DNA from: Sphingomonas sp.
Lineage (GTDB): Bacteria; Pseudomonadota; Alphaproteobacteria; Sphingomonadales; Sphingomonadaceae
Assembly: GCA_021154945.1 (NCBI GenBank)
Contig: JAJNQF010000071.1
Coordinates: forward strand, 1-8,393
DNA length: 8,393 bases
Reading direction: 5' to 3'
Positions 1-8,007 of this stretch are shown piece after piece. Each line of letters starts with the position of its first letter. Positions within the stretch are counted from its first letter, which is position 1. The notes below the pieces were generated by a model. The model saw nothing but the letters and a program-made list of their open reading frames with translations. It did no database searches and was not told where the DNA came from. The translations under genes were made by a program, and so were the position numbers.

Positions 1-51
1 ACTTTCCAACACCGAACAACGCGTTGTGGGATTCGGGATTTACCACTGAAC
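1..51. other. Left-edge stretch, no assignable gene
   Basis: Fifty-one bases downstream of the operon. Two plus-strand frames are open from the edge and end at stops near 45-47 and 61-63. A minus-strand GTG frame (46 running off the window) is also open. None is long enough to judge. No U-tract terminator is visible here. Confidence 0.3.
16..27. repeat. 12-base perfect palindrome downstream of the operon
   Basis: ACAACGCGTTGT is an uninterrupted 12-base palindrome about 24 bases beyond the possible small ORF. It could be a protein binding site for a gene outside the window or chance. It has no loop and no T-run, so it does not look like a terminator. Confidence 0.35.
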
Positions 52-141
52 TTACCAATCTGATGCCTGACGGCGATCGTACAACGCCACCGGGTCGAGT
101 GGAACGGTCACGTTTGAATAATCGATATGCCGCGGCATCAT
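52..141 (-). CDS. Possible 29-residue ORF coupled to the GH51 stop, doubtful
   Basis: A short frame begins with tandem ATG codons that overlap the GH51 stop codon (ATGATG containing TGA) and ends at a TAA, giving MMPRHIDYSNVTVPLDP followed by VALYDRRQASDW. The overlap arrangement is the same as at the GH115/GH51 junction. Third-position GC is clearly lower than in the three large genes, and I recognise no domain, signal peptide or membrane segment. It could be a real coupled small protein, the remnant of a longer gene, or chance. No function is proposed. Confidence 0.2.
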   Translation of the reverse strand: MMPRHIDYSNVTVPLDPVALYDRRQASDW

Positions 142-1700
142 TCGATCCCGACCACCGCGATCGACTTTGCGGGCATGTCGAAGACGATCCGCCCTGCCTC
201 GACGCGGCCCGAGAACGACACCGGCTTGACCGCGTCCGACGCGTCGAAGCGGTTGTGGCTGTCGATCTGGGGGGCGGTCAGTAGCCGGCCCCTCGCCGCG
301 CCGGTCAGGTTGGTGCGGACGCGCACGGTGGTATCGGGGCTGACGTTGACCAGCGCGAGGTACAGCTTGCCGTCCCGCCCCCGCGCCGCCGATGCGTCGA
401 TCGTCGGCATACTCGCCTTGCCCCGCGTGTAGACCGGCCCCGCGACCAGCGCCGGGAACGGCGTCGCGTCCATGAACGGCTGGTACATGTCGAAGACGTG
501 ATAGGTCGGCGTCAGCAGCATCTTCTGCTTGTCGGTCAGGATCATCGCCTGCAGCACGTTCACCATCTGCGCGATGTTGGCCATCCGCACGCGGGCGGTA
601 TGTCGGTGGAAGATGTCGAGCGTGAGCGCCGCGACCATCGCATCGCGTAACGAGTTCTGCTGGTAATGCGCGCCCTCGGGAGCCTCGGGCGGCTGGAGAT
701 ACCAACTGCCCCACTCGTCGACGAAGAGCGCGATCTTCCGCTCGGGATCGGTGCGGTCCATGATCGCCTCAGTCCGCGATACGAGCGGCTCCATCCGCAG
801 CGCGAGCGCGAGTTCGTTCGCCCAGCCGTCCTCGTCGAAGCCGACCGCGGGGCCCTTCGCGCCGTCGGGCATCGCGTAGTAATGGAAGCTGAGTGCCTGC
901 GTCGCGCCCATGTGCGCCATCATCGCGGTGGTAAACGCCTCGAAGTCGCCGCCGCCCTGGACGCTGGCACCGCTCGCCACCTTGACCATCGGATAGCCGC
1001 TCGGCGCGCGCGCAAAGATCGCGTAGCGGGCGTTGACGTCGGCCGCGTAATCGGGCCGCATATCCCCGCCACAGCCCCAGGTCTCGTTGCCGATGCCGAA
1101 GAACGGCACACGCCACGCCTTGTCGCGGCCGTTGGACTTGCGCTGTTGCACCAGCGTTGATTCCGGCTGGTCGGACGTCATGTATTCGATCCACTGCGCC
1201 ATATCGCGCGGCGTCATCGATCCGACATTGCCGGAGACGTAAGCGTCCGCGCCGATCAGTTCGGCGAAGTCGAGAAACTCGTGCGTGCCGAACTGGTTGG
1301 TGTCGATCGTGTTCGGCCAGTTCATCGTCACGCGGGTCGGCCGCTTCGCGCGCGGGCCGACCCCATCGCGCCAGTCGTAGATCTCGCTGAAGCAGCCGCC
1401 GGGCCAGCGGATCACGGGGACATGGATATGCCGCAACGCCTCGACCACGTCGCGTCGATAGCCTCGGATGTTCGGGATCGTGCTCTTCTCGCCGACCCAG
1501 ATGCCTTCGTAGATGCCCCGCCCGAGATGCTCGGCGAACTGGCCGTAGATGTGTCTGGCGATGACCGGACCGGGCGCCTTTAGATTGACGATCACGTCGG
1601 CGGAAACGGGCGCGACCTGCTGTCCGGCCGCGCGATCGTTCTGCGAGGGCAATGCCAGCGCGACCAGGACGCCGACAAGCGCCAGACATGCGCGCATCAT
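138..1700 (-). CDS. GH51 alpha-L-arabinofuranosidase, exported
   Basis: A retaining exo-enzyme expected to remove alpha-L-arabinofuranose side chains from arabinoxylan or arabinan. It has 520 residues, near the family norm. Residues 1 to about 26 form a probable Sec signal (hydrophobic ACLALVGVLVALAL), placing it in the periplasm; the cleavage site is unclear. The catalytic TIM barrel spans about 38-340 and shows FAEHLGRGIYEGIW (55-68), RWPGGCF (98-104), NQFGTHEF (135-142), GIGNETW (202-208, acid/base E206) and VDEWGSWY (327-334, nucleophile E329). The C-terminal beta-sandwich domain runs to about 512 and contains SHNRFDASDAVKP (481-493). Catalytic residues are assigned by motif. The start ATG overlaps the GH115 TGA stop (ATGA), and a second in-frame ATG follows at once (1697). 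No strong ribosome binding site is visible, so translational coupling is likely. Arabinan rather than arabinoxylan is possible, but the GH115 neighbour favours xylan. Confidence 0.95.
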   Translation of the reverse strand: MMRACLALVGVLVALALPSQNDRAAGQQVAPVSADVIVNLKAPGPVIARHIYGQFAEHLGRGIYEGIWVGEKSTIPNIRGYRRDVVEALRHIHVPVIRWPGGCFSEIYDWRDGVGPRAKRPTRVTMNWPNTIDTNQFGTHEFLDFAELIGADAYVSGNVGSMTPRDMAQWIEYMTSDQPESTLVQQRKSNGRDKAWRVPFFGIGNETWGCGGDMRPDYAADVNARYAIFARAPSGYPMVKVASGASVQGGGDFEAFTTAMMAHMGATQALSFHYYAMPDGAKGPAVGFDEDGWANELALALRMEPLVSRTEAIMDRTDPERKIALFVDEWGSWYLQPPEAPEGAHYQQNSLRDAMVAALTLDIFHRHTARVRMANIAQMVNVLQAMILTDKQKMLLTPTYHVFDMYQPFMDATPFPALVAGPVYTRGKASMPTIDASAARGRDGKLYLALVNVSPDTTVRVRTNLTGAARGRLLTAPQIDSHNRFDASDAVKPVSFSGRVEAGRIVFDMPAKSIAVVGIE

Positions 1701-4657
1701 GAGCGGACGACCGTCCAGGGGGAAACGGGCTGGCCGGGCTTGGCCGGGCGCGCGGCGATCATTGGCGGTCCGTAATAGGATGTCTTGGGCTCCTCGTTCG
1801 AGATCGCGATCGTCTGTAAGACCATTGTCGGATCGATCATGCCGATGGTCAGCGTGTGTCGGCCGGGCTGCTCGGCGGTGATCGTGAACTGCATCGTCCG
1901 CGCGTTGTCGGCCGTGTTGATCGCGTGCTTGGCGCCCAGGAAATCCTGTGCTGCACCATCTTCCGGCGTAAAGACCGTACCGATCTCGGGCCGCTGATTA
2001 TCGAGCCATACCGCCACGCTCAGCTTCCGTCCGGGGATAACCTCCAGCGTCGGGCCGGTGACCAGATCGACGCGGTACTTGCCCGCTGCTGCCAGGAAGA
2101 TGGGATATTCCAGACGCGGTGCGCGCGTTGGATCCGGAAAGGATGGCGCATCCACCGGGAAGATCGACATCGCCCCTTCGACCCGGCCGAAATCGGGGAT
2201 CGTGTCCCACTGCGCGCCGCCGACCTGGACCGATCGCACAAAGCCGGTGACCGGCACCCCGAATGCACCGGCAAGCCCGCCGAACGCACCGCGCGCATCC
2301 TTCTCCTGCTGCGGCGTGGCGCGAACCGCATCCAGCCGCACGGTGATCGTCGTGTCGCCCTTGACCGCGATCGTCGCCTTTGTTTTGCCTACCGGTGCCT
2401 TTGCCCAGTCGACATCGATCCAGAACCGCTTGTCACGCGGCGATGCGCTGAACGCCTTGCCTTCGCGGATCGTCACCCAGGGCTGGTCCGCGGTGACCGT
2501 GACCGGCGCTTCGGCCAGCCCGCGCGGGAACACGTCGAGGTAAGTCGGCAGCCGTGTGATGCTGTCGAGCGTCGGCAGGGCCGGGGGCAGATAATAGCCC
2601 GGCCACCCGCGGCTGTCCCCGTCGACGCTGACGCCGAAGCCGGTCACGCCATCGAGATCGAGATCGGCGACCGCGGGCATGATGTCGGCCTCAGGCGGAT
2701 ACCAGTCGAAATAGCCGATGTGCGTCTGGTCCATCATGTGGTTCCATTTACCGCCCGCCATGACGTGGTTGTACGTGTCGCGGAGTTCGTGGTCGTATTT
2801 GAAACGCCGCCGGACCTCGTCCGCCTCGGCCCTGGTGCTCGCGCGCGCCTGCTCGGCGAACCGGGCGTTGCGCGCGGCGGCGGCATACATCAGCATCAGG
2901 TTTGCGCAGGCGCGGACCGGATACAGCACGAGCTGATAGAACGCATCGCGCTGGTCGGGACGCAGCGCAGAGTTCACCGCATCGGCGCGCCGGACGAGGT
3001 CGCTCCACGCCTCGCAGATCCGCTCCGTCTCGCGGTAATTCTCGAGGCTGAACGTGTCGGGCCGAAGCTGCTCGGGTTTGCGCATCCCGTTGTATTTCGC
3101 ATAGCGCGCGGCGAGGAACGCGATCTCGGTGGCATGTTCCGGCCCGAACTGGCGTTCCGCCCAAGCGCGCGTCCAGTCGGCAATCTTGTCCTTGGCGACA
3201 TCGGCGGGATTCCACGCCATCGCCAGGAAGAACTCGATCGGCAGTTCGAGCGGCTTCAGGTCGCCGACATTGGCGATCCACATCTCGTTCGCGCCATATT
3301 GGTTGGCGAGGTTCATCTGCTCCCAGATCTTGGGCAGCGGGTTCGAATTGATCCACTGATACGCGAACGGCCCGCCGTGCATGTCCATGTGGAAATAGAC
3401 GCCGAAGCCGCCCTTGCGACCACGCTCGGCGGGGGTCGGCAGGCGGCGCAGATTGCCGACATTGTCGTCCGCCAGCATCAGCGTCACGTCGTCCGGGATC
3501 TTCAGCCCGGCGTCGTAATATTTATAGACCTCGGTGAACAACACCCACACCTGCGGCACCTGTTCGGCGGGCTTGCGCATCCCCTCCGCGATGATCGCGC
3601 GCTGGTCGGTGATGATGCCTTCGAGCAGTTTGACGTCGGACTGGAGACCACCGGTGCTCTCCAGCGCGACATCGCCGTCGCCGCGCATCCCGATCGTCAC
3701 GACGACTTCGTTGTCGCGGTTGCGGACGATCCCCTCGCGGAAGAACTTGGCGACCGCCGGCCCGTTGGTCGCATAGTTCCACGCGCCGTTGCCATAGTCC
3801 TTGCGGTTGTCGGTCCATTCCTTGTGCGCGCGCATCATCGGCTCGTGATGCGACGAGCCCATCACGATGCCGTAGTCCTGGGCGAGCGGCGCGTTGGCCG
3901 GATCATCGATCGCGAACGCGTTGTTCCACATCGCCGGCCACAGGTAATTGGCACGCAGCCGCAACAGCAGCTCGAATAGCCTGCCGTAGAATTTCGCGTT
4001 CATCCCGCCGAACTTCTCGGTAGTCCAGCCCGACAGGCACGGTGCTTCGTCGTTGAGGAATATGCCGCGATACTTCACCGCGGGCGATTGCTGGACATAG
4101 CGGCCATGCGCCACGCTCAGATGCGTCTGGCGGACGACGGGCACGTCCGCCCACCAATACCAGGGCGACACGCCGATCATCCGTGACAGGTCGTACGCGC
4201 CATAGATCGCGCCGCGCTTGTCGCTGCCGACGATCACCAGCGCTTCGCTGACACCCGGCAGCGGGTTGGCGATCGTCTCCACGACGAACGACTCCCATTT
4301 GCCACGGATGCCGGCAACGTCGAGTTTGCCACTGGCGATCATCCGGTCGATCAGCGGGCTATGGCCGATCGACCCGACCAGAATGATGGTCGTAGGTAGA
4401 CGCGTACGGTCGCCGACGACCTGTGCCGCAGTGCCGGTCACGCGACCGATATCCTCGGCCAGATCGCCCGCGGCCCGACGGATTCCGGGCAAATCGTCCG
4501 CATCGACGAACACGGGCATCACGCCGTCGTTTCGCGTGATGTCGAACCCGCGCTTGCGCCGGTCGAACCGCACTGCGGCGGCCAAGGGTGAGGCTAGCAA
4601 CCCTGCGGCCAACGCGCCGCCCATCATGTTGCCCATTATGTCGCGGCGGGTGATCAT
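1697..4657 (-). CDS. GH115 xylan alpha-1,2-glucuronidase, periplasmic
   Basis: Predicted to release (4-O-methyl)-D-glucuronic acid alpha-1,2-linked to xylose in glucuronoxylan by the inverting mechanism of family GH115. Numbered from the ATG (986 aa), residues 1-28 carry a twin-arginine-like signal (TRRDIMG, 3-9), a hydrophobic stretch and AAA28. Family hallmarks follow: RGIFLNDEAP (197-206), FELLLRLRANYLWPAMW (228-244), YGIVMGSSHHEP (262-273), IGMRGDGD (322-329), FTEVYKYYD (374-382), DDNVGNLRRLP (397-407), WEQMNLANQYGA (445-456) and NVGDLKP (463-469). R325, D329 and E376 match in spacing the Arg, Asp and Glu active-site residues I recall from the Bacteroides ovatus GH115 enzyme. A beta-sandwich C-terminal domain lies at about 795-985. 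A TTG three bases upstream (4660) extends the frame, but the ATG has GGAG eight bases away and is preferred. Its stop overlaps the GH51 start. Confidence 0.93.
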   Translation of the reverse strand: MITRRDIMGNMMGGALAAGLLASPLAAAVRFDRRKRGFDITRNDGVMPVFVDADDLPGIRRAAGDLAEDIGRVTGTAAQVVGDRTRLPTTIILVGSIGHSPLIDRMIASGKLDVAGIRGKWESFVVETIANPLPGVSEALVIVGSDKRGAIYGAYDLSRMIGVSPWYWWADVPVVRQTHLSVAHGRYVQQSPAVKYRGIFLNDEAPCLSGWTTEKFGGMNAKFYGRLFELLLRLRANYLWPAMWNNAFAIDDPANAPLAQDYGIVMGSSHHEPMMRAHKEWTDNRKDYGNGAWNYATNGPAVAKFFREGIVRNRDNEVVVTIGMRGDGDVALESTGGLQSDVKLLEGIITDQRAIIAEGMRKPAEQVPQVWVLFTEVYKYYDAGLKIPDDVTLMLADDNVGNLRRLPTPAERGRKGGFGVYFHMDMHGGPFAYQWINSNPLPKIWEQMNLANQYGANEMWIANVGDLKPLELPIEFFLAMAWNPADVAKDKIADWTRAWAERQFGPEHATEIAFLAARYAKYNGMRKPEQLRPDTFSLENYRETERICEAWSDLVRRADAVNSALRPDQRDAFYQLVLYPVRACANLMLMYAAAARNARFAEQARASTRAEADEVRRRFKYDHELRDTYNHVMAGGKWNHMMDQTHIGYFDWYPPEADIMPAVADLDLDGVTGFGVSVDGDSRGWPGYYLPPALPTLDSITRLPTYLDVFPRGLAEAPVTVTADQPWVTIREGKAFSASPRDKRFWIDVDWAKAPVGKTKATIAVKGDTTITVRLDAVRATPQQEKDARGAFGGLAGAFGVPVTGFVRSVQVGGAQWDTIPDFGRVEGAMSIFPVDAPSFPDPTRAPRLEYPIFLAAAGKYRVDLVTGPTLEVIPGRKLSVAVWLDNQRPEIGTVFTPEDGAAQDFLGAKHAINTADNARTMQFTITAEQPGRHTLTIGMIDPTMVLQTIAISNEEPKTSYYGPPMIAARPAKPGQPVSPWTVVRS

Positions 4658-4665
4658 CAATTCGT

Positions 4666-4669
4666 CTCC
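4666..4669 (-). promoter_or_regulatory. Ribosome binding site that fixes the GH115 start
   Basis: On the minus strand GGAG lies eight bases before the ATG at 4657 and five before the in-frame TTG at 4660. The spacing favours the ATG, so the mature annotation should drop the extra first methionine. Confidence 0.65.
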
Positions 4670-4677
4670 GCGATCTC

Positions 4678-4703
4678 GTGACGAGCCGGATATGACCCGT
4701 CAC
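4678..4703 (-). repeat. Weak inverted repeat upstream of GH115
   Basis: GTGACG and CGTCAC form 6-bp arms around a 14-base loop. It sits between the strong hairpin and the GH115 ribosome binding site. It could fold in the processed GH115-GH51 message, but a match this short may be chance. Confidence 0.3.
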
Positions 4704-4708
4704 CCAGA

Positions 4709-4735
4709 CGGGGCGGCCGCATCACGGCCGCCCCG
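4709..4735 (-). terminator. Intercistronic GC-rich hairpin between receptor and GH115
   Basis: CGGGGCGGCCG and CGGCCGCCCCG form a perfect 11-bp stem around a 5-base loop, starting 10 bases after the receptor stop codon. On the minus strand the bases after the stem are TCTGGGTG, so there is no U-tract and it is not a standard Rho-independent terminator. It more likely acts as a 3' stabiliser for the receptor message or a partial attenuator that lowers enzyme expression relative to the receptor. The structure is directly visible; its role is inferred. Confidence 0.6.
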
Positions 4736-4745
4736 CACGTGCCAC

Positions 4746-7700
4746 CTAGAACGTGCCGCGCAGACCGATCAGGAACTGGCGACCCGGCTTGTACTGCGTG
4801 AAGGTCGCGTTCTCGAACTGGAAGTACGACCGCAACGTCGCGTCCGTGAAGTTCGCGACGTTGATCGTCAGCTGCGGCGCACCCGCAAGGCCGAAGATCT
4901 TGTCCAGATCGAACGACGACGAGAAGTCGTACGTCGTATAGTCCGTGCCGAACAACGCCGCCGCAGGAATGCCGTTCTGTGCCGCGCCGCTGTTCTGCGA
5001 GCCTTCGCGCGAGGTCGTCGACACGCGCAGCATTACGCCGTTCTTCTCGTAATAGCCGGTGATGTTGTAGGTGAACGGTGCCACGCCGAACGCCTGGGCC
5101 GGACCGTCGCTGCGCTGATCGACGACCGTTGCGTTGGCGTTGAAGCCGAAGCCGGTGACGCCGATGTGCTTGGTGATGAAGTCGAGCGGCTGGACCCACT
5201 GGAATTCGAGGCCGTTGATCGTCAGCTTGTTGGGCACGTTGACCTGCGACGTGACCTGTACCTGCGCGGCGCTAGGGCCGCCACGCGAGTTCAAGGCGAT
5301 CTGCTGTGTGGGGTTCAGCGTATCGTACGTGATGCCATATTGCGCCAGATCGCCGAACGGCACCGTGCTGATGAACGTGTTGGTGAACCCTTCGATCGAC
5401 TTGCGGAAGGCGTTGAAGCTGACGACACCCTCGCGCCCGGTATAATATTCGAAGCCCAGATCGAGGTTGGTCGAGAGATAGGGCTTCAGTGCGGGGTTGC
5501 CGATCGTCGCCTGGTCCGCCGAGGGTGCACCGAAATTGACGCCCGGCAGCTGCGCGGACGGATCGGGGCGGGTCATCGTCCGCGAACCGGCCACGCGGAC
5601 GACGGCATGCTCGCTGACGTCGTAGGCGAAAGTCGCCGCTGGCAGCCACTTCGAATAGACGTTGCGCGTCGAGACGTTGCTGACGATGTTTTCGTAGCGG
5701 CTGCCGTCCGGCAATGCGGCCCCGGTCGACGTCGTGTTGCGCGGGTCGGGCAGCGATACGCGCCCGGTGATCGTCTGGATCGTGTTCACATAGCGCACGC
5801 CGACATTGAACCGCAGCATGTTGCCACCCAGTTCCTGCTCGCCGTTCACCGTCGCGAATGCCGATTTGACGACTTCGCGGATCGCACCGCCGCTGGCACC
5901 GGTGTTGGCAGCACCGGTTTCCGGGGCGTTGTCGTGATAGAAATCATAGTTGCTGGCGGCCGCGAACTTCGGCCAGTCGACTGTCACGAACCCTGCCGGA
6001 CCGGGCGTCAGATAGGTCGGCGCCGCCGAATTCGGGATCAGCGACCCCCCATAGCTCACCGGCCCGGTCATGCCTGCGGTCGATCCGGTGCCATAGCCCG
6101 GGTAACTCGGATAGCCGGCCGGTATCGTGCCCGGCGCGTTCAGGCCTTCGCAGGGCGGCTGCGAGTTGGGCGAACTGACGAAGGCGCTCGGGTTGTTGCC
6201 GCAGACCGCATTCTGCCACGCCTGGCTGTTGTCGTAGCCGCGGATCCGACGGAACACGTCGTCGAATGCGCCGCCGACCTTCAGGTTGAGCGCCTTGCTC
6301 CCCCAGGTGAGATCGCCACGCGCGCCCTTGCTCTTGTTGAGCCGGCGTTCGTCGGAGATGTTGACGCGGCTGCCGGCGTTCCAGCCGAAATTGGCCGGAT
6401 CGTTGAGATCGAGCCCGCTGACGATGCTCGGGATGCCGCCGTCATTGGTGTAGGTCACGGTGTTGCCGACACCCAGCGGGGTCGTCATGCCGACCGATGG
6501 GCTTTCGCGGTGGAAGGTCGAACGTGCGTAATTGGCCTGGAGGTTGAGCTTCAGCGTGTCCGAAATCTCCCATTCGCCGCCGGGATTGATACTGAAGAGC
6601 TTCGTCGTCTCGGTATAGGGGCGGAATTCGTTGAAGAACTGCGCGTTGGCGAAGGTGCCGCCGGTGACGACGCAGCCGACCGTGCAATCCGCCTTGTCGA
6701 ACGTCAGGTTCGTCGGAATGATCGCGCCGTTGCGGACGATCCACGCCATGTTCTCGCGGATCAGTTCGTTCTTCTTATAGCCGTACAGGCCGTCGATGTA
6801 GAAATGCAGCGTGTCGGTCGGCTGCCATTCCGCGCTCATGATCGCATTGATACGATCGCGTGGCCCGCGAATGCTGGTCGAACGCCCGAGCCGTGGCAAC
6901 AGAGCGTTGTCGATCTGCTGGATCGTCGCACCGGGGTTGTTGGCGAGCAGGAACGCGCTGTCGATCGGCGTGCCGGCGACCAGACCCGCGCCCGCGCCGA
7001 CAGGTACCGTAGCGGGGATCGTCCAGTTGCCGCCGGCGGTCGAGTTGCAGCCCGTCGCCGCACCGCACTGCGCTGCGGTCAGCGCCGGATTGGTATAGCC
7101 GATCGTCTCGAAGCCGCGCGTGTCGGTAAACAGGCGCTGCGCCGAGACGCCCGCAAGGATGCCGAACGTATCGTTGCGCCAGCTGCCGATCAGCGAGCCA
7201 CGCGCGCCGATCCGGTCTTCGGGCGACTGCTTGGTACCCTGCACGTTATAGGCGAGGAACGAGGTCGCACGATCGAACGGCCGCGCCGACCGCAGATCGA
7301 TGTTACCGGCCGCGCCACCTTCGAGAAGGTCCGCGGTATAGCTCTTGTTGACGGTCAGCTTGGTGAACAGGTCGGTCGGGAAAAAGCTCAGATCGACCGA
7401 GCGATCGGTGCCCTGCGCATCGGTCGCGCCCGAGGATGCCACCGCGATCGTCGCACCGTTGAGCGTCACGTTGGTGAAGTTGGAGCCGAGCCCGCGGATC
7501 GCGACGTTCGTGCCCTCACCCGTCACGTCGCGCGTGATCGTGATGCCGGGAATACGATTGAAGGATTCGGCAATGTTCGTGTCCGGGAACTTGCCGATAT
7601 CCTCTGCGAAGATCGAGTCGGTGAACCCGGTCGCCGCGCGCTTCGCATTGGTCGACTTGGCAAGACTGGAGCGGTAGCCGGTCACGACGATGTCGGCACT

Positions 7701-7958
7701 GTCCGTCGCGTCGACCGTACCCGGAACCTGGTCGGAACTGGGCAAGCTCGCGGCGGGCGGTGCCGTGGTTGTGGCAGGCGCCGCGGGGGTGGCCGGCTCC
7801 GTTGTGGCGGGCGTGCCATCCTGCGCCACGGGCGGCGACGGATCCTGCGTCGGCGGTATGGTCTGCGCCGTCGCGATGGTCGCACACAGCGCGGCCATCG
7901 TCGTCGCGCACAACAGGCCGGCGCGCGTCAAACGAGGTACCGTTTTATAGGGTGTCAT
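4746..7958 (-). CDS. TonB-dependent outer-membrane receptor, Xanthomonas/Caulobacter type, probable xylo-oligosaccharide importer
   Basis: The 1070-residue protein is an outer-membrane active transporter powered by TonB-ExbBD. Residues 1-31 look like a Sec signal peptide with cleavage after ATA31. A Pro/Ala/Thr-rich linker (33-80) follows, then a TonB box (DIVVTG, 89-94). The plug spans about 99-230, with IAESFNRIPGI (129-139), VAIRGLGSN (152-160) and EGGAAGNIDLRS (213-224), typical of this receptor type. The rest should be a 22-strand barrel; the protein ends in aromatic Phe (FLIGLRGTF), the usual outer-membrane C-terminus. The six mature cysteines form three close pairs (298/304, 425/429, 586/603), probably disulfides in outer loops. 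The ATG is preceded by AGAGAGGA nine bases away. It is the first gene of an apparent operon with GH115 and GH51, so a glucuronoarabinoxylan fragment is the likely ligand. That substrate is inferred from context; the family assignment is secure. Alternative: another plant glycan. Confidence 0.95.
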   Translation of the reverse strand: MTPYKTVPRLTRAGLLCATTMAALCATIATAQTIPPTQDPSPPVAQDGTPATTEPATPAAPATTTAPPAASLPSSDQVPGTVDATDSADIVVTGYRSSLAKSTNAKRAATGFTDSIFAEDIGKFPDTNIAESFNRIPGITITRDVTGEGTNVAIRGLGSNFTNVTLNGATIAVASSGATDAQGTDRSVDLSFFPTDLFTKLTVNKSYTADLLEGGAAGNIDLRSARPFDRATSFLAYNVQGTKQSPEDRIGARGSLIGSWRNDTFGILAGVSAQRLFTDTRGFETIGYTNPALTAAQCGAATGCNSTAGGNWTIPATVPVGAGAGLVAGTPIDSAFLLANNPGATIQQIDNALLPRLGRSTSIRGPRDRINAIMSAEWQPTDTLHFYIDGLYGYKKNELIRENMAWIVRNGAIIPTNLTFDKADCTVGCVVTGGTFANAQFFNEFRPYTETTKLFSINPGGEWEISDTLKLNLQANYARSTFHRESPSVGMTTPLGVGNTVTYTNDGGIPSIVSGLDLNDPANFGWNAGSRVNISDERRLNKSKGARGDLTWGSKALNLKVGGAFDDVFRRIRGYDNSQAWQNAVCGNNPSAFVSSPNSQPPCEGLNAPGTIPAGYPSYPGYGTGSTAGMTGPVSYGGSLIPNSAAPTYLTPGPAGFVTVDWPKFAAASNYDFYHDNAPETGAANTGASGGAIREVVKSAFATVNGEQELGGNMLRFNVGVRYVNTIQTITGRVSLPDPRNTTSTGAALPDGSRYENIVSNVSTRNVYSKWLPAATFAYDVSEHAVVRVAGSRTMTRPDPSAQLPGVNFGAPSADQATIGNPALKPYLSTNLDLGFEYYTGREGVVSFNAFRKSIEGFTNTFISTVPFGDLAQYGITYDTLNPTQQIALNSRGGPSAAQVQVTSQVNVPNKLTINGLEFQWVQPLDFITKHIGVTGFGFNANATVVDQRSDGPAQAFGVAPFTYNITGYYEKNGVMLRVSTTSREGSQNSGAAQNGIPAAALFGTDYTTYDFSSSFDLDKIFGLAGAPQLTINVANFTDATLRSYFQFENATFTQYKPGRQFLIGLRGTF

Positions 7959-7967
7959 GGTTCAGGA

Positions 7968-7975
7968 TCCTCTCT
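7968..7975 (-). promoter_or_regulatory. Ribosome binding site of the receptor gene
   Basis: AGAGAGGA on the minus strand, with AGGA ending nine bases before the ATG at 7958. It supports that start, which also yields a well-formed signal peptide. Confidence 0.65.
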
Positions 7976-7980
7976 GGAAC

Positions 7981-8000
7981 CTCGCCGTCGTTGCGGCGAG
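7981..8000 (-). other. Hairpin in the receptor mRNA leader
   Basis: CTCGCCG and CGGCGAG pair perfectly (7 bp) around a 6-base loop. The stem ends five bases before the ribosome binding site. If transcription starts upstream of it, the hairpin would lie in the 5' leader and could protect the message or affect ribosome access. No riboswitch-like architecture is visible around it. Confidence 0.5.
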
Positions 8001-8007
8001 ACGCGGT

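Noticed and set aside
1..46. GTG-started minus-strand gene running off the left edge
   Set aside because: Only 15 codons are visible, with no ribosome binding site; equally short plus-strand frames are open here.
769..1689. 306-codon minus-strand frame inside GH51
   Set aside because: Arg-rich alternative frame within a gene whose own frame carries all the GH51 catalytic motifs.
1856..3979. 707-codon plus-strand open frame
   Set aside because: Antisense to GH115, with low-complexity His/Arg/Asp composition and no motifs; a codon-bias shadow.
4658..4660. TTG as the GH115 start
   Set aside because: The adjacent ATG has better spacing to GGAG, and the extra residue adds nothing to the signal peptide.
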